Assembly: GCA_005503065.1 (NCBI GenBank)
Contig: SCOE01000023.1
Span: forward strand, 30,479-94,478
DNA length: 64,000 nt
From: Comamonadaceae bacterium ALPHA2B
GTDB lineage: Bacteria; Pseudomonadota; Gammaproteobacteria; Burkholderiales; Burkholderiaceae_C
Direction of reading: 5' to 3'
A model generated the notes under the pieces. It was not told where the DNA came from, made no database searches, and worked only from the letters and a program-made list of their open reading frames with translations. Made by a program: the position numbers and the translations under genes. This document shows positions 1 through 9,712 of the stretch, one piece after another. Position 1 is the first letter of the stretch. The number at the start of each line of letters is the position of its first letter.

Positions 1-954
1 ACCGTCCAGCGCCCGCACCCCGGCCCGGCGCGACGGCGCGCGGATCAGGCGGCGCAGCGCCGCAACCAGGGAGGCCTGCAGCCCCGCGGGCTGTGCCGCG
101 GCCGCACGCGCAACGACCGGCGACGGCAGGCGCTCGCGCACTTCGCACCATGACGCCCTGAGGCGGCCGATGCGCGCGTCCCATTCGGGATAGAGACGCT
201 CGGGGGGCACCGCGGCCGCGTCCGGCGCGCCTTCGGCCTGCGCCGATGGCGCAAGTCCGGGCGGCCGCGCCGCCTGCTCCTGCTCGGGCGCCAGCCACAG
301 CCAGCGGTTGTCGTCGCGGTACGAAGGCGCGATGCGGTGCGTGCGCGGGTCGAAGGCCATGCGCATCTGCCCGAGGTCGTGCCCGAGCGCAGAGGCCATG
401 CGCCGCAGCGCCAGGCCCTGGGCCGGCGAGACGACGTCACCTGCTGCATCGAGGAAGAACAGCGCCCGCCCCTTGCGCACCCAGGGATGCGGGTCGTCGT
501 AGCTGGGGTCGGCCAGGGCACGCGCCAGCCGTGCCAGGAGAGCTGCGAAGCCCTGCCCATCGGCGGGCGATGCGGTGTGCCAGCGCGTCCAAAGCGCGCG
601 CAGCCCGGGCAGCGCGCGCCGCGCCAGGGCCTCGACACGCGCGTCCTCCAGCACGTCGACCAGGGCCTGCGTGACGGGTGCGACGCCAGCGCGTGCGAAG
701 AGGCGCCGGGAGAACACCAGATGCGCCGCCGCATGGGCCGCGGCGGCACGCTGCCACGCGGCCGCGTCCGCGCCCTCGAGCCCGGGCGGCGGAGGCGGAA
801 GGTGCAGCCCCTGCTGCGTCAGGAAAGGCGCCGCATCGGCCTGCGCACCGGGCGTCGCTGGGTGGATCGGCGGCGCGATGTTCCACAGCAGGCGCAGGTA
901 AGGGTCCAGGACCGCATGGCCCGGCGGCGTCGGTGCCAGTTCAGAAGGAGGCAT
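1..954 (-). CDS. NorD/CbbO-like VWA protein (partial, C-terminus off the left edge)
   Basis: The reading frame opens with an ATG at 954 and runs without a stop to the window edge, so only about 318 N-terminal residues are visible. It begins MPPSELAPTPPGHAVLDPYL and is rich in Ala, Arg and Leu, with an acidic-helical stretch (ALVDVLEDARVEALARR) typical of the N-terminal part of NorD/CbbO proteins. The VWA/MIDAS domain would lie beyond the edge and cannot be confirmed. The start overlaps the end of the upstream AAA ATPase gene by 14 bp, so the two are probably translationally coupled. NorQ/NorD and CbbQ/CbbO pairs are known to activate or insert cofactors into partner enzymes. Assignment rests on partner and N-terminal character; confidence in a real gene is high, in family moderate. 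Confidence 0.7.
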   Translation of the reverse strand, partial: MPPSELAPTPPGHAVLDPYLRLLWNIAPPIHPATPGAQADAAPFLTQQGLHLPPPPPGLEGADAAAWQRAAAAHAAAHLVFSRRLFARAGVAPVTQALVDVLEDARVEALARRALPGLRALWTRWHTASPADGQGFAALLARLARALADPSYDDPHPWVRKGRALFFLDAAGDVVSPAQGLALRRMASALGHDLGQMRMAFDPRTHRIAPSYRDDNRWLWLAPEQEQAARPPGLAPSAQAEGAPDAAAVPPERLYPEWDARIGRLRASWCEVRERLPSPVVARAAAAQPAGLQASLVAALRRLIRAPSRRAGVRALDG

Positions 955-1744
955 CGATGGCCGCGGCCAGGGCGTCGGACAGCGTGGGGTCGTCGGTCAA
1001 CGGCGCCATCAGCGCCATGCGGCAGGCTTCGCGCGGCGCCATGCCGGCACGCACCAGCTCCGCCGCACGCACCAGCATGCGTGTCGACGCGCCCTCCTCC
1101 AGCCCCTGCCCCGCCAGCCGGCGCGAACGCCGGCCCAGTGCGACCAGGGCGCTGGCCAGCTCGACGTCGATGCCCACCTCGTGCATCAGGATCTGCGCCT
1201 CGTCCTCGGCCTCCGGGTGGTCGAAGGCCAGGCCGCAGAAGCGCTGGCGCGTCGCGCTGCGCAGCAGGCGGCTGCCGTGGCCGGGATTGAAGGACACCAC
1301 CAGCATGAAATCGGGATGCGCCCGCAGCAGTTCGCCGCGCCGTTCCAGCGGCAGCATGCGCCGGGTGTCGGTGAGCGGGTGGATGGCCACGGCCGTCTCC
1401 GGCCGCGCCTCGGCCAGTTCGTCGAGGTAGCAGATGGCACCGTGCCGGGCGGCCAGCGCCAGCGGACCGTCCTGCCAGCGCGTGCCGTCGGCGTCGAGCA
1501 GCCAGCGGCCCACCAGGTCGCCTGCGCCGGTGTCCTCGTGGCAGGCCACGGTGACCAGCGGCCGGCCCAGGCGCCAGGCCATGTGCTCGACGAACCGGGT
1601 CTTGCCGCAGCCGGTCGGGCCCTTCAGCAGCAGCGGCAGGCGCCGCGACCAGATGGCCTCGAACTGCGCGCACTCGTCGCCCACCGGCCGGTAGAACGGC
1701 TCCCGGGCGATGCGCCAGGCGTGCAGCGGGTCATGGGCGTCCAT
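941..1744 (-). CDS. NorQ/CbbQ-type MoxR-like AAA+ ATPase
   Basis: A 267-aa AAA+ ATPase of the MoxR/CbbQ/NirQ/NorQ class. The Walker A motif GPTGCGKT is at residues 42-49 and the Walker B stretch ICYLDELAEA follows about 75 residues later. An Arg-rich sensor region (RLLRSATRQRFC) precedes a C-terminal CbbQ_C-like helical domain. Family members work as hexameric remodelling ATPases with a VWA partner to activate enzymes such as RuBisCO or nitric oxide reductase. The gene begins 12 bp after amiE and overlaps the VWA gene downstream, so the three genes look like one operon. In Pseudomonas aeruginosa the amidase operon also carries an ATPase gene (amiB), so a chaperone-like role for AmiE or amide uptake is possible, but this is inference. 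Confidence 0.85.
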   Translation of the reverse strand: MDAHDPLHAWRIAREPFYRPVGDECAQFEAIWSRRLPLLLKGPTGCGKTRFVEHMAWRLGRPLVTVACHEDTGAGDLVGRWLLDADGTRWQDGPLALAARHGAICYLDELAEARPETAVAIHPLTDTRRMLPLERRGELLRAHPDFMLVVSFNPGHGSRLLRSATRQRFCGLAFDHPEAEDEAQILMHEVGIDVELASALVALGRRSRRLAGQGLEEGASTRMLVRAAELVRAGMAPREACRMALMAPLTDDPTLSDALAAAIDASF

Positions 1745-1756
1745 GCCTGCGGTCTG

Positions 1757-2800
1757 TCAGCGGTGCAGGTTCACCGTCTCTTCGTTCGGGATGCCCTCGA
1801 TCGGCGCCTCGGCGGTGCCGACGGTGCTGCGGGTGAAGGACTCCACCATCTCCCGCGTGCCCTCGGGGTCGGACACCCACTTGCCGTAGAAGGAATAGGG
1901 GCAGTCCGCCACGCCCTTGTCGCCCTCGCGCGAGTTGATGACGCCGGTGTAGCCGCGGTGCAGCAGCTTGAAGAGGTGGTTCTCGCTCTGCCCATTCTTG
2001 CGGAAGTCCCGGATCAGGCTCTTGGACAGGGCCGCGTACTGCACGCCCATTTCCTCCTCGCCGCATTCGCCCAGGGTGCGGCCGTCGAAGCCGATCAGCG
2101 CCGAATGCCCGAAGTACGAGTACACGCCGTCGAAGCCGCTGGCGTTGGCCACCGCCACGTACACGTTGTTGGCGAAGGCCATGGCCTTGCTGATGAGGAT
2201 CTGCTGTTCCTTGGCCGGGTACATGTAGCCCTGGCAGCGCACGATCAGCTCGGCACCCTTCATGGCGCAGTCGCGCCAGATCTCGGGGTAGTTGCCGTCG
2301 TCGCAGATGATGAGGCTGATCTTCAGGCCCTTGGGGCCCTCGCTGACGTAGGTGCAGTTGCCGGGGTACCAGCCCTCGATGGGCACCCAGGGCATGATCT
2401 TGCGGTACTTCTGGACGATCTCGCCCTGGTCGTTCATGAGGATCAGGGTGTTGTACGGCGCCTTGTCGGGATGCTCCTCGTGGCGCTCGCCGGTGAGCGA
2501 GAACACGCCCCACACCTTGGCCTTGCGGCAGGCCTCGGCAAAGATCTCGGTCTCGAATCCCGGCACGCTGGCTGCGTTCTCGTACATCTCGGCACTGTCG
2601 TACATGATCCCGTGCGTGCTGTACTCGGGGAAGATCACCAGGTCCAGCCCCGGCAGGCCGGCCTTCATGCCGACCACCATGTCGGCGATCTGCTTCGCGT
2701 TCGCGAGCACCTCGGCCCGCGTATGCAGGCGCGGCATCTTGTAATTGACGACGGCGACGCCGACGGTGTCCTTGCTGCTGGAAATGTCGCCGTGGATCAT
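1757..2800 (-). CDS. amiE: Aliphatic amidase AmiE
   Basis: A 347-aa nitrilase-superfamily amidase that hydrolyses short aliphatic amides such as acetamide to the carboxylate plus ammonia in the cytoplasm. The N-terminus ([19 protein letters not shown]) and overall sequence closely resemble P. aeruginosa AmiE, and the length is the family norm. The catalytic triad is visible as Glu59 (FPEY), Lys134 (KYRK) and Cys166 ([10 protein letters not shown]). The ATG at 2800 is preceded by GGAG at suitable spacing. It is first in an operon with the NorQ-like ATPase and NorD-like protein. A palindrome 62 bp upstream of the start is shared with the urtA promoter, suggesting joint control with the amide/urea transporter and formamidase. 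Confidence 0.97.
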   Translation of the reverse strand: MIHGDISSSKDTVGVAVVNYKMPRLHTRAEVLANAKQIADMVVGMKAGLPGLDLVIFPEYSTHGIMYDSAEMYENAASVPGFETEIFAEACRKAKVWGVFSLTGERHEEHPDKAPYNTLILMNDQGEIVQKYRKIMPWVPIEGWYPGNCTYVSEGPKGLKISLIICDDGNYPEIWRDCAMKGAELIVRCQGYMYPAKEQQILISKAMAFANNVYVAVANASGFDGVYSYFGHSALIGFDGRTLGECGEEEMGVQYAALSKSLIRDFRKNGQSENHLFKLLHRGYTGVINSREGDKGVADCPYSFYGKWVSDPEGTREMVESFTRSTVGTAEAPIEGIPNEETVNLHR

Positions 2801-2832
2801 GGCTGCGCTCCGGGGGGAATGTCGATGCCGGC

Positions 2833-2877
2833 ATTCTGGAAACCGTCGCCCGGCCGGCCCATACGTTGATTGACGTA
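2833..2877 (-). promoter_or_regulatory. Putative activator site and -10 element of amiE
   Basis: The minus strand reads TACGTCAATCAACGTA at 2877-2862, an imperfect palindrome with perfect TACGT/ACGTA arms. Exactly 23 nt downstream lies CAGAAT (2838-2833), a 4/6 match to the -10 consensus, and the expected -35 position is poor (TGGGCC). The same arrangement with a 15/16-identical palindrome occurs at urtA. The site would be centred about 43 bp upstream of the inferred start of transcription, a usual place for an activator. The flanking GGCCC/GGGCC bases extend the inverted repeat (2856-2883), so a terminator for the LysR gene upstream is an alternative, although no T-run follows. Confidence 0.6.
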
Positions 2878-2905
2878 CGGGCCGGCACCAGGCGAATGCA
2901 GCCGC

Positions 2906-3817
2906 TCAGGTCTTATGCGCCGCCAGCGTCGTGCGCAGGGTGCGAATGAAGCTCAGGCTGGCCGCCGACAGCGAGCGCCCGCGCCGTGTGACCACCGACA
3001 CGTCGCGCGACACGCGCGGCGCGACGAGCGGGAGGATGGCCAGCGAGGCATCGCCCGCCGCCCGCGCGAAGGCCGAGGGCATGATGGCCGCGCCCATGCC
3101 GCTGGCCGTCATCCACAAGGCCGTGGAGAGGAACGACACCTCGTGCACCACGTCCAGTGCCACCCCGGCACGCGCCGCCGCCGCCTCGATCTGCGGGCGG
3201 ATTCCGTAGCCCGGCCGCACGGTGGTCAGCGGCTCGCCGGCCAGGGCGCGCCAGCGCACCGAGCGCTGCGCGGCCAGGGGATGCGTGCGCGGACACACCA
3301 GCGCCAGGTGATCGCGCAGCAGCGTCTGCGCGTCGACCTCGGCGCCGGGCCGCTCCGGCGTGCCGATGCCGAAGTCCACGTGCTCGCCGATGACGCGCGA
3401 GACGAACTGGTCGGGTGCGCAGTCGTCCACGAGCACCCGCACCTGGGGATGGCTTTGCGCGAAGGTGCGAATCGCCTCGGGCAGCAGGAAGGACGCCAGC
3501 GTGGGCGTGATGGCGATGCTGACGCGCCCGCGCTCGAGCTGGGCCAACTCGCGAAAGCCCGTGGCCAGCGCGTCGACGTCGCGCAGGATGCGCTCGGCCA
3601 CCGGCAGCATCTCCGACGCCGCGGCCGTGGGCTGGAGCGACCGCGTGGTGCGGTCGAAGAGGCGTGCGCCCAGCCCCTCCTCGAGTTGCCGGATCAGCAT
3701 GCTCACGGCCGATTGCGTGACGAAGAGCTGCTCGGCCGCGGCGCTGAGCTTGCCCAGCCGGTGCACCTGCACGAAGGCGCGGAGCTGTCGGATCGTCGGC
3801 GCGAAGGTGGTATTCAT
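2906..3817 (-). CDS. LysR-family transcriptional regulator
   Basis: A 303-aa LysR-type regulator. The winged helix-turn-helix occupies about residues 9-68, with the typical AAEQLFVTQSAVSMLIRQLE recognition segment, followed by a periplasmic-binding-like effector domain. It is transcribed divergently from the Bug-family binding protein and FAD monooxygenase at 3909-6636, with 91 bp between the starts, so those genes are its most likely targets. amiE lies downstream on the same strand but is 105 bp away and has its own putative promoter. The effector cannot be predicted. Confidence 0.93.
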   Translation of the reverse strand: MNTTFAPTIRQLRAFVQVHRLGKLSAAAEQLFVTQSAVSMLIRQLEEGLGARLFDRTTRSLQPTAAASEMLPVAERILRDVDALATGFRELAQLERGRVSIAITPTLASFLLPEAIRTFAQSHPQVRVLVDDCAPDQFVSRVIGEHVDFGIGTPERPGAEVDAQTLLRDHLALVCPRTHPLAAQRSVRWRALAGEPLTTVRPGYGIRPQIEAAAARAGVALDVVHEVSFLSTALWMTASGMGAAIMPSAFARAAGDASLAILPLVAPRVSRDVSVVTRRGRSLSAASLSFIRTLRTTLAAHKT

Positions 3818-3908
3818 CAGGTGGGCTTGAGAATGCTTTCGAATTTATTGATTTACGAATGAATGTGCCGCGGTTTCAATGCGGAAAACACCGAAACCGG
3901 AGACACGC

Positions 3909-4928
3909 ATGCATTCCTCTTCAGGCCGCGCAAGCGCGCGGCCCTGCCCGGCCCGCCGCCGCGCCCTGGTCACCCTGGCGGCCGGCGCCGTCGCGCTGGC
4001 CGCACCGCTGCATTCGCAGGCCCAGGCCGACTATCCCAACAAGCCGATCCGCGTGGTGGTCACCTTCCCGCCCGGGGGCAGCTCGGACGCCGTGTTCCGC
4101 ATGCTGGTGCCGCGGCTGAACGAGCGCCTGGGCCAGCCGGTGGTGGTCGACAACCGGCCCGGCGCGGGCGGCAACGTCGGGCTCACGGTGGTGGCCCGCG
4201 CCGCACCCGACGGCTACACGCTGGGGCTGGGGGCGGCGGGTGCGCTGTCGGCCAACGCGAGCCTGTATGCCCAGATGCCCTTCGACCCGGCCCGTGACCT
4301 GCAGCCGGTGGCGATGGTGGCGGCCATTCCTTTCGTGCTGGTCGGACACCCCTCCCTGCAGCCGCGCACGCTCAAGGCGCTGATCGACCAGGCGAAGGCC
4401 GAACCGCGCAAGCTGTCGATCGCCCACGGCGGCAACGGCACGGCCATGCACCTGTCGGCCGCCCTGCTCTCGCAGATGGCCGGCGTGCAGCTGGTCGAGG
4501 TGGCCTACCGCGGCTCCGGCCCGGCGGCGCTCGACGTGCTGGGCGGCCAGGTGCCGCTGGGCATCGTCGACCTGCCCTCGGCCCTGCAGCAGATCCGCGC
4601 CGGCAAGCTGGTGGCCTACGCCGTCACCAGCCCGAGCCGCCTGCCGATGCTGCCCGACGTGCCGACGATGTCCGAGGCCGGCGTGCCGGGCTACGACTCC
4701 ACCGGCTGGTTCGGCATCGTCGCGCCGGCTGGCACACCCGAGTCCATCGTCACGCGGCTGAACGCCGAGATCAACGCCGGCCTGGCCGACGAAGCGACGC
4801 GCGCGGCCATGCGCAACCTGGGCGTCGAGCCGGCGCCGCAGAGCACGGCAGCCTTCGCGCGCTACATCGGCAGCGAGACCACCAAGTGGGCCCAGGTGAT
4901 CCAGCGCGCCGGCATCAAGCTCGACTGA
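3909..4928 (+). CDS. Bug-family tripartite tricarboxylate transporter-type solute-binding protein
   Basis: A 339-aa periplasmic binding protein of the Bug (TctC) family. An N-terminal signal peptide with a basic region (PARRRALVTLAAGAVALAA) ends near SQAQA. The mature start YPNKPIRVVVTFPPGGSSDA is the family signature for binding carboxylate ligands, and DNRPGAGGNVG follows. The ATG at 3909 is preferred over the in-frame ATG at 3879 because GGAG precedes it at 6 nt and the signal peptide starts there. It lies 25 bp upstream of the FAD monooxygenase gene and divergent from a LysR gene. No TctA/TctB membrane partners are nearby, which is usual for the many orphan Bug proteins of Burkholderiales. 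It probably binds the aromatic or organic acid handled by the monooxygenase. Confidence 0.93.
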   Translation: MHSSSGRASARPCPARRRALVTLAAGAVALAAPLHSQAQADYPNKPIRVVVTFPPGGSSDAVFRMLVPRLNERLGQPVVVDNRPGAGGNVGLTVVARAAPDGYTLGLGAAGALSANASLYAQMPFDPARDLQPVAMVAAIPFVLVGHPSLQPRTLKALIDQAKAEPRKLSIAHGGNGTAMHLSAALLSQMAGVQLVEVAYRGSGPAALDVLGGQVPLGIVDLPSALQQIRAGKLVAYAVTSPSRLPMLPDVPTMSEAGVPGYDSTGWFGIVAPAGTPESIVTRLNAEINAGLADEATRAAMRNLGVEPAPQSTAAFARYIGSETTKWAQVIQRAGIKLD

Positions 4929-4953
4929 ACCTTCTTCTCTCCCCTTTTTCCTC

Positions 4954-6636
4954 ATGAGCCTCGAGACCCTCACCACCGACGTCCTGATCGTCGGCGCCGG
5001 CCCGGTCGGCCTGACCCTCGCGATGGACCTCGCCTCGCGCGGTGTCCGCGTCACCCTCGCCGAGACGCGCCACCGCGGCGAGCCGCCCAACGTCAAGTGC
5101 AACCACGTGTCGGCCCGCACGATGGAGCAGTTCCGCCGCCTGGGCGTCGCTGCCCAGGTGCGCGCAGCCGGGCTGCCGGCCGACCATCCCAACGACGTCG
5201 TCTTCCGCACCACCTTCACCGGGCAGGAACTCACGCGCATCCCGATCCCCAGCCGGCGCGAGCGCTACACCGCCACCGGCGGTCCCGACACCTGGTGGCC
5301 GACGCCCGAGCCGCCGCACCGCATCAACCAGATCTACCTCGAGCCCATCCTGCTGGAACACGCCGCGAGCCGACCGGGCGTGACGTTGCTCAGCCGCACC
5401 CAGGTGCTGGGCTTCGAGCAGGACGCCGACGGCGTGACGGCGACCGCGCTCGGCCTGGACGACGGCAGCACGCGCACGCTGCGTGCACGCTACCTGGTCG
5501 GCTGCGACGGCGGCAGTTCGATGGTGCGCAAGGCCATGGGCGCACAGCTGGCCGGCACGCCGGTGATCCAGCGCGTGCAGTCCACCTACATCCGCGCGCC
5601 GGGGCTGCGCGAGCGCACGAAGGGCACCGACGCCTGGTGCTGCTACGCCGTCAACCCGCGGCGTTGCGGCACCGTGTTCACCATCGATGGCGGCGACCGC
5701 TGGCTGGTGCACAACCACCTCAACCCGCACGAGCCGGAGTTCGACTCGGTGGACCGCGATGCCTCGATCCGCGAGATCCTGGGCGTGGAGGCCGACTTCC
5801 ACTACGAGGTCATCAGCAAGGAGGACTGGGTGGGGCGGCGGCTGGTGGCCGATCGCTTCCGCGCCGGCCGCGTGTTCATCGCCGGCGATGCCGCGCACCT
5901 GTGGGTGCCCTACGCGGGCTACGGCATGAACGCCGGCATCGCCGACGCCGTCAACCTCGGCTGGCTCCTCGGCGCGTGCCTGCAGGGCTGGGCCGATGAG
6001 GCCATCCTGGACGCCTACCAGGCCGAGCGGCAGCCCATCACCGAGCAGGTGTCGCAGTTCGCGATGGAGCACGCGCAGAAGATGATCCGCGCGCGCGGCG
6101 CCGTGCCGCCCGATCTGGAAGCACCGGGGCCCGAAGGCCAGACGCTGCGCGAGGCCGTGGGCCGCGAAGCCTACGAACTCAACGTGCAGCAGTTCTGCTG
6201 CGCGGGCCTGAACTTCGGGTACTTCTACGAGGGCTCGCCCATCATCGCCGCCGACGGCGAGGCGCCGCCGCCCTACACCATGGGCGGCTTCACGCCGTCC
6301 ACGGTGCCGGGCTGCCGGGCACCGCACGTCTGGCTGGCCGACGGGCGCTCGCTCTACGACGCCTTCGGCCCCGGCTACACGCTGCTGCGCCGCGACCCGT
6401 CGGCCGACGTCGCGCCGCTGCAGGCGGCCGCGCAGGCCGTCGGCATGCCGCTGGCGCTGGTCGACGCCACGACGGACGAACTGCCGGCCGAGGCCGGCTA
6501 CCGGCACCGCCTGATCCTGTGCCGGGCCGACCAGCATGTGGCCTGGCGCGGCGACCGACTGCCCGGCGATGCAGGCGCCCTGGTCGCACGGCTGTGCGGA
6601 CGGGCCGAGGCCCGCATACCGGCCCTCAGTGACTGA
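4954..6636 (+). CDS. FAD-dependent aromatic monooxygenase (PheA/TfdB type)
   Basis: A 560-aa class A flavoprotein monooxygenase. The Rossmann dinucleotide-binding motif GAGPVGLTLA lies near residue 13-22. The second FAD motif, GDAAHLWVPYAGYGMNAGIADAVNLGW, begins near residue 312 and the DG motif GCDGGSSMVRKAMG near 186 is also present. A C-terminal thioredoxin-like domain, common in phenol hydroxylase/TfdB relatives, follows. Such enzymes use NAD(P)H and O2 to hydroxylate aromatic rings in the cytoplasm. It follows the Bug protein gene in an apparent two-gene operon and overlaps the convergent fmdB gene by 11 bp at its 3' end. The substrate cannot be read from the sequence. Confidence 0.9.
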   Translation: MSLETLTTDVLIVGAGPVGLTLAMDLASRGVRVTLAETRHRGEPPNVKCNHVSARTMEQFRRLGVAAQVRAAGLPADHPNDVVFRTTFTGQELTRIPIPSRRERYTATGGPDTWWPTPEPPHRINQIYLEPILLEHAASRPGVTLLSRTQVLGFEQDADGVTATALGLDDGSTRTLRARYLVGCDGGSSMVRKAMGAQLAGTPVIQRVQSTYIRAPGLRERTKGTDAWCCYAVNPRRCGTVFTIDGGDRWLVHNHLNPHEPEFDSVDRDASIREILGVEADFHYEVISKEDWVGRRLVADRFRAGRVFIAGDAAHLWVPYAGYGMNAGIADAVNLGWLLGACLQGWADEAILDAYQAERQPITEQVSQFAMEHAQKMIRARGAVPPDLEAPGPEGQTLREAVGREAYELNVQQFCCAGLNFGYFYEGSPIIAADGEAPPPYTMGGFTPSTVPGCRAPHVWLADGRSLYDAFGPGYTLLRRDPSADVAPLQAAAQAVGMPLALVDATTDELPAEAGYRHRLILCRADQHVAWRGDRLPGDAGALVARLCGRAEARIPALSD

Positions 6637-6967
6637 TCATCCAGGGCCGCTTCGAAGGGAAGGCCTTGGCGCCGCTGGGCGCCGTCACCGTCGCCTTGCT
6701 GCGGCCCGGGCTGCAGCAGCCGCATCCGGCCGGGTGGCGCAGCCGCTGGTAGTCGCGTGAGCTCTTGGGCTCGTGCCGCGCGCGCTCGTTGACGTCCATC
6801 GCGCGCCGCGTGCCGCCGTCGAGCAGCGCCAGCCGCGGCGCGCTCGCCAGCACCCGCGGCGAGGGGGTGGCGCACACCGGGCAGGCCGCGGGCTCGTTGC
6901 GCTGGCCCATGCTGCGGAAGGCATCGAAGCCCCCGCAGTCGGCGCATTCGTACTCGTAGGCCGGCAT
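6626..6967 (-). CDS. fmdB: FmdB-family zinc-ribbon protein
   Basis: A 113-aa protein starting MPAYEYECADCG with two CxxC-type knuckles (CADCGGF and ACPVCATPSPRV), the FmdB putative regulatory zinc ribbon. The C-terminal half contains CGCC followed by a basic tail. It lies 1 bp downstream of the formamidase gene, as in the Methylophilus fmdAB arrangement, so it is the last gene of the urt-fmd operon. FmdB was originally proposed to regulate formamidase expression; its biochemical role is not established. Its 3' end overlaps that of the FAD monooxygenase gene on the other strand. Confidence 0.9.
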   Translation of the reverse strand: MPAYEYECADCGGFDAFRSMGQRNEPAACPVCATPSPRVLASAPRLALLDGGTRRAMDVNERARHEPKSSRDYQRLRHPAGCGCCSPGRSKATVTAPSGAKAFPSKRPWMISH

Positions 6968-6968
6968 C

Positions 6969-8198
6969 TCAGAGCAGGTCCGGCGAGAGCGGCATGTCGA
7001 TGCTGCCGTCGAGGAACTTCGTCGGCCCGGCGGCGCTCGGGTTGATGTCGAAGTCGAAGATCTGCGTCGGCAGCCACAGCGTGGCGCAGGCGTTGGGCAC
7101 GTCGACCACGCCGCTGATGTGGCCCTGCACGGGCGCCGTGCCGAGGATCGAGTAGGCCTGCGCGCCCGAATAGCCGAACTTCTTCAGGTACTCGATGGCG
7201 TTGAGGCAGGCCTGGCGGTAGGCCACGTTGACGTCGAGGTAGTACTGCTTGCCGCTCTCGTCGACGCTGATGCCCTCGAAGATCACGTAGTCGTCGTAGA
7301 CCGGCTTGATCGGGCTGGGTTTGAAGATCGGGTTCTTGATGCCGTACTTGGCCATGCCGCCCTTGATGATCGACACCTTCATGTGCACCCAGCCGGCCAT
7401 CTCGATGGCGCCGCAGAAGGTGATCTCGCCGTCGCCCTGGCTGAAGTGCAGGTCGCCCACCGACAGGCCCGCGCCCTCGACGTACACCGGGAAGAAGATC
7501 TTCGAGCCGCGCGACAGGTCCTTGATGTCGCAGTTGCCGCCGTGCTCGCGCGGCGGCACGGTGCGCGCGCCGGTGGCCGCCGCCTTGGCCTTGGCCTCGC
7601 CCGTGAGCTTGCCCATGTGCGCCGTGCCGGCGAAGGGCGGGTTGGCCAGGCCGCTGGTGGCCGGGTCGGAATCGATCAGCGCCTGCTCGCGCGTGTTCCA
7701 CACCTCCAGCATCTTGGGGTCGGGCAGGCAGCCGATCAGGCCGGGGTGGATCAGGCCCGCGTACTTCACGCCCGGCACATGGCGCGAGGTGGTGAACATG
7801 CCGTGGAAGTCCCAGATCGACTTCTGCGCCTGCGGGAAATGTTCGGTCAGGAAGCCGCCGCCGTTCTTCTTGCTGAAGAAGCCGTTGAAGCCCCAGAGGC
7901 TGTCGTCCTTGGCACCGATGTCCAGCAGGTCGACCACCAGCAGGTCGCCGGGCTCGGCGCCCTTCACGCCCACCGGGCCGCTGAGGTAGTGCACCGTGGT
8001 CAGGTCGATGTCGCGCACGTCGTCGGCGCTGTCGTTGTTCTTGATGAAGCCGCCGGTCCAGTCGTAGGTCTCCAGCACGAAGTCGTCGCCCGGGTTCACC
8101 CAGCAGGCCATCGGGATGTCCGGATGCCAGCGGTTGTGCACCAGCTCGTTGCTGGGCGCGGGCTGAGAAAGATCGACCTTGATCAGGGTGTCGGGCAT
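6969..8198 (-). CDS. fmdA: Formamidase FmdA
   Basis: A 409-aa enzyme of the acetamidase/formamidase family, which hydrolyses formamide to formate and ammonia. The sequence (HNRWHPDIPMACWVNPGDDF at the N-terminus, then GAEPGDLLVVDLLDIGA and HPGLIGCLPD) matches full-length FmdA proteins of about 407 residues. It lies 47 bp downstream of urtE and 1 bp upstream of fmdB, so it belongs with the urtABCDE transporter genes. The linkage of a urea/short-chain amide ABC transporter with formamidase is known from Methylophilus fmdDEF-fmdAB. No urease gene is in the window, so the transporter probably serves amides at least as much as urea. Confidence 0.95.
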   Translation of the reverse strand: MPDTLIKVDLSQPAPSNELVHNRWHPDIPMACWVNPGDDFVLETYDWTGGFIKNNDSADDVRDIDLTTVHYLSGPVGVKGAEPGDLLVVDLLDIGAKDDSLWGFNGFFSKKNGGGFLTEHFPQAQKSIWDFHGMFTTSRHVPGVKYAGLIHPGLIGCLPDPKMLEVWNTREQALIDSDPATSGLANPPFAGTAHMGKLTGEAKAKAAATGARTVPPREHGGNCDIKDLSRGSKIFFPVYVEGAGLSVGDLHFSQGDGEITFCGAIEMAGWVHMKVSIIKGGMAKYGIKNPIFKPSPIKPVYDDYVIFEGISVDESGKQYYLDVNVAYRQACLNAIEYLKKFGYSGAQAYSILGTAPVQGHISGVVDVPNACATLWLPTQIFDFDINPSAAGPTKFLDGSIDMPLSPDLL

Positions 8199-8245
8199 TT
8201 GGGAAGGCTCCTGGTTGAAATGGCGGGAGGGAAAAGCGGGGATCG

Positions 8246-8947
8246 TCAGACCGAGAGGTAGGCCTTGATGTGGGCCTCGTCGGTCTTGTCGCGGGCGGTC
8301 TCGTGCACCAGGCGGCCGCCCTCGATGACGAAGAGGCGGTCGGCCACGTCCATCGCGAAGGACAGCACCTGCTCCGACACGACGATGGTGATGCCCTTCA
8401 TGCGCCGGATCTCGTTGAGGGCGCGCGCGATGTCCTTGATGATGGAAGGCTGGATGCCCTCGGTCGGCTCGTCCAGCAGCAGCACCTTGGGTTCGGTGAC
8501 CAGCGCGCGCGCGATGGCCAACTGCTGCTGCTGGCCGCCCGAGAGGTTGCCGCCCTTGCGCCGCTTCATGTCGAAGAGCACCGGGAAGAGCGCGTAGATC
8601 TCCTCGGGAATGCGGCGGGTCTTGCTGTTCTCCAGCCCGGTCTGGATGTTCTCTTCCACCGTCAGCGTCGGGAAGATCATGCGGCCCTGCGGCACGTAGG
8701 CGATGCCCTTGGCCACGCGGCGGAAGCTCTCGTCCTTCGTCACGTCCTGGCCGGCCACCTCGATGCGGCCGCTCTTGACCGGCAGCACGCCCATGAGCGA
8801 CTTGAACAGCGTCGTCTTGCCCATGCCGTTGCGGCCCATGATGGCCACCGTCTCGTTGGCCATGCCCTCGAAGGACACGCCGTGCAGCGCCTCGCTCTGG
8901 CCATAGGCCACGTGCAGGTCCTCGACCTTCAGCATCACGTTGCTCAT
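8246..8947 (-). CDS. urtE: Urea/short-chain amide ABC transporter ATP-binding protein UrtE
   Basis: A 233-aa LivF-type ATPase subunit. Walker A is GRNGMGKTT, the ABC signature LSGGQQQQLAIARAL and Walker B VLLLDEPTEGIQP. The Gly-Met-Gly variant of Walker A and the EGIQPS segment are typical of UrtE as opposed to LivF. It follows urtD with a single base between them and is followed by fmdA. It would pair with UrtD at the cytoplasmic face of the UrtB/UrtC permease. Confidence 0.95.
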   Translation of the reverse strand: MSNVMLKVEDLHVAYGQSEALHGVSFEGMANETVAIMGRNGMGKTTLFKSLMGVLPVKSGRIEVAGQDVTKDESFRRVAKGIAYVPQGRMIFPTLTVEENIQTGLENSKTRRIPEEIYALFPVLFDMKRRKGGNLSGGQQQQLAIARALVTEPKVLLLDEPTEGIQPSIIKDIARALNEIRRMKGITIVVSEQVLSFAMDVADRLFVIEGGRLVHETARDKTDEAHIKAYLSV

Positions 8948-8948
8948 G

Positions 8949-9692
<744 letters not shown>

Positions 9693-9712
9693 GGGATTGG
9701 CTCTCCAGCGTC

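Noticed and set aside
45..749. A closed 234-codon minus-strand frame at the left edge
   Set aside because: It is Arg/Ser-rich and out of frame with the VWA-like gene that begins at 954 and has a family-like N-terminus.
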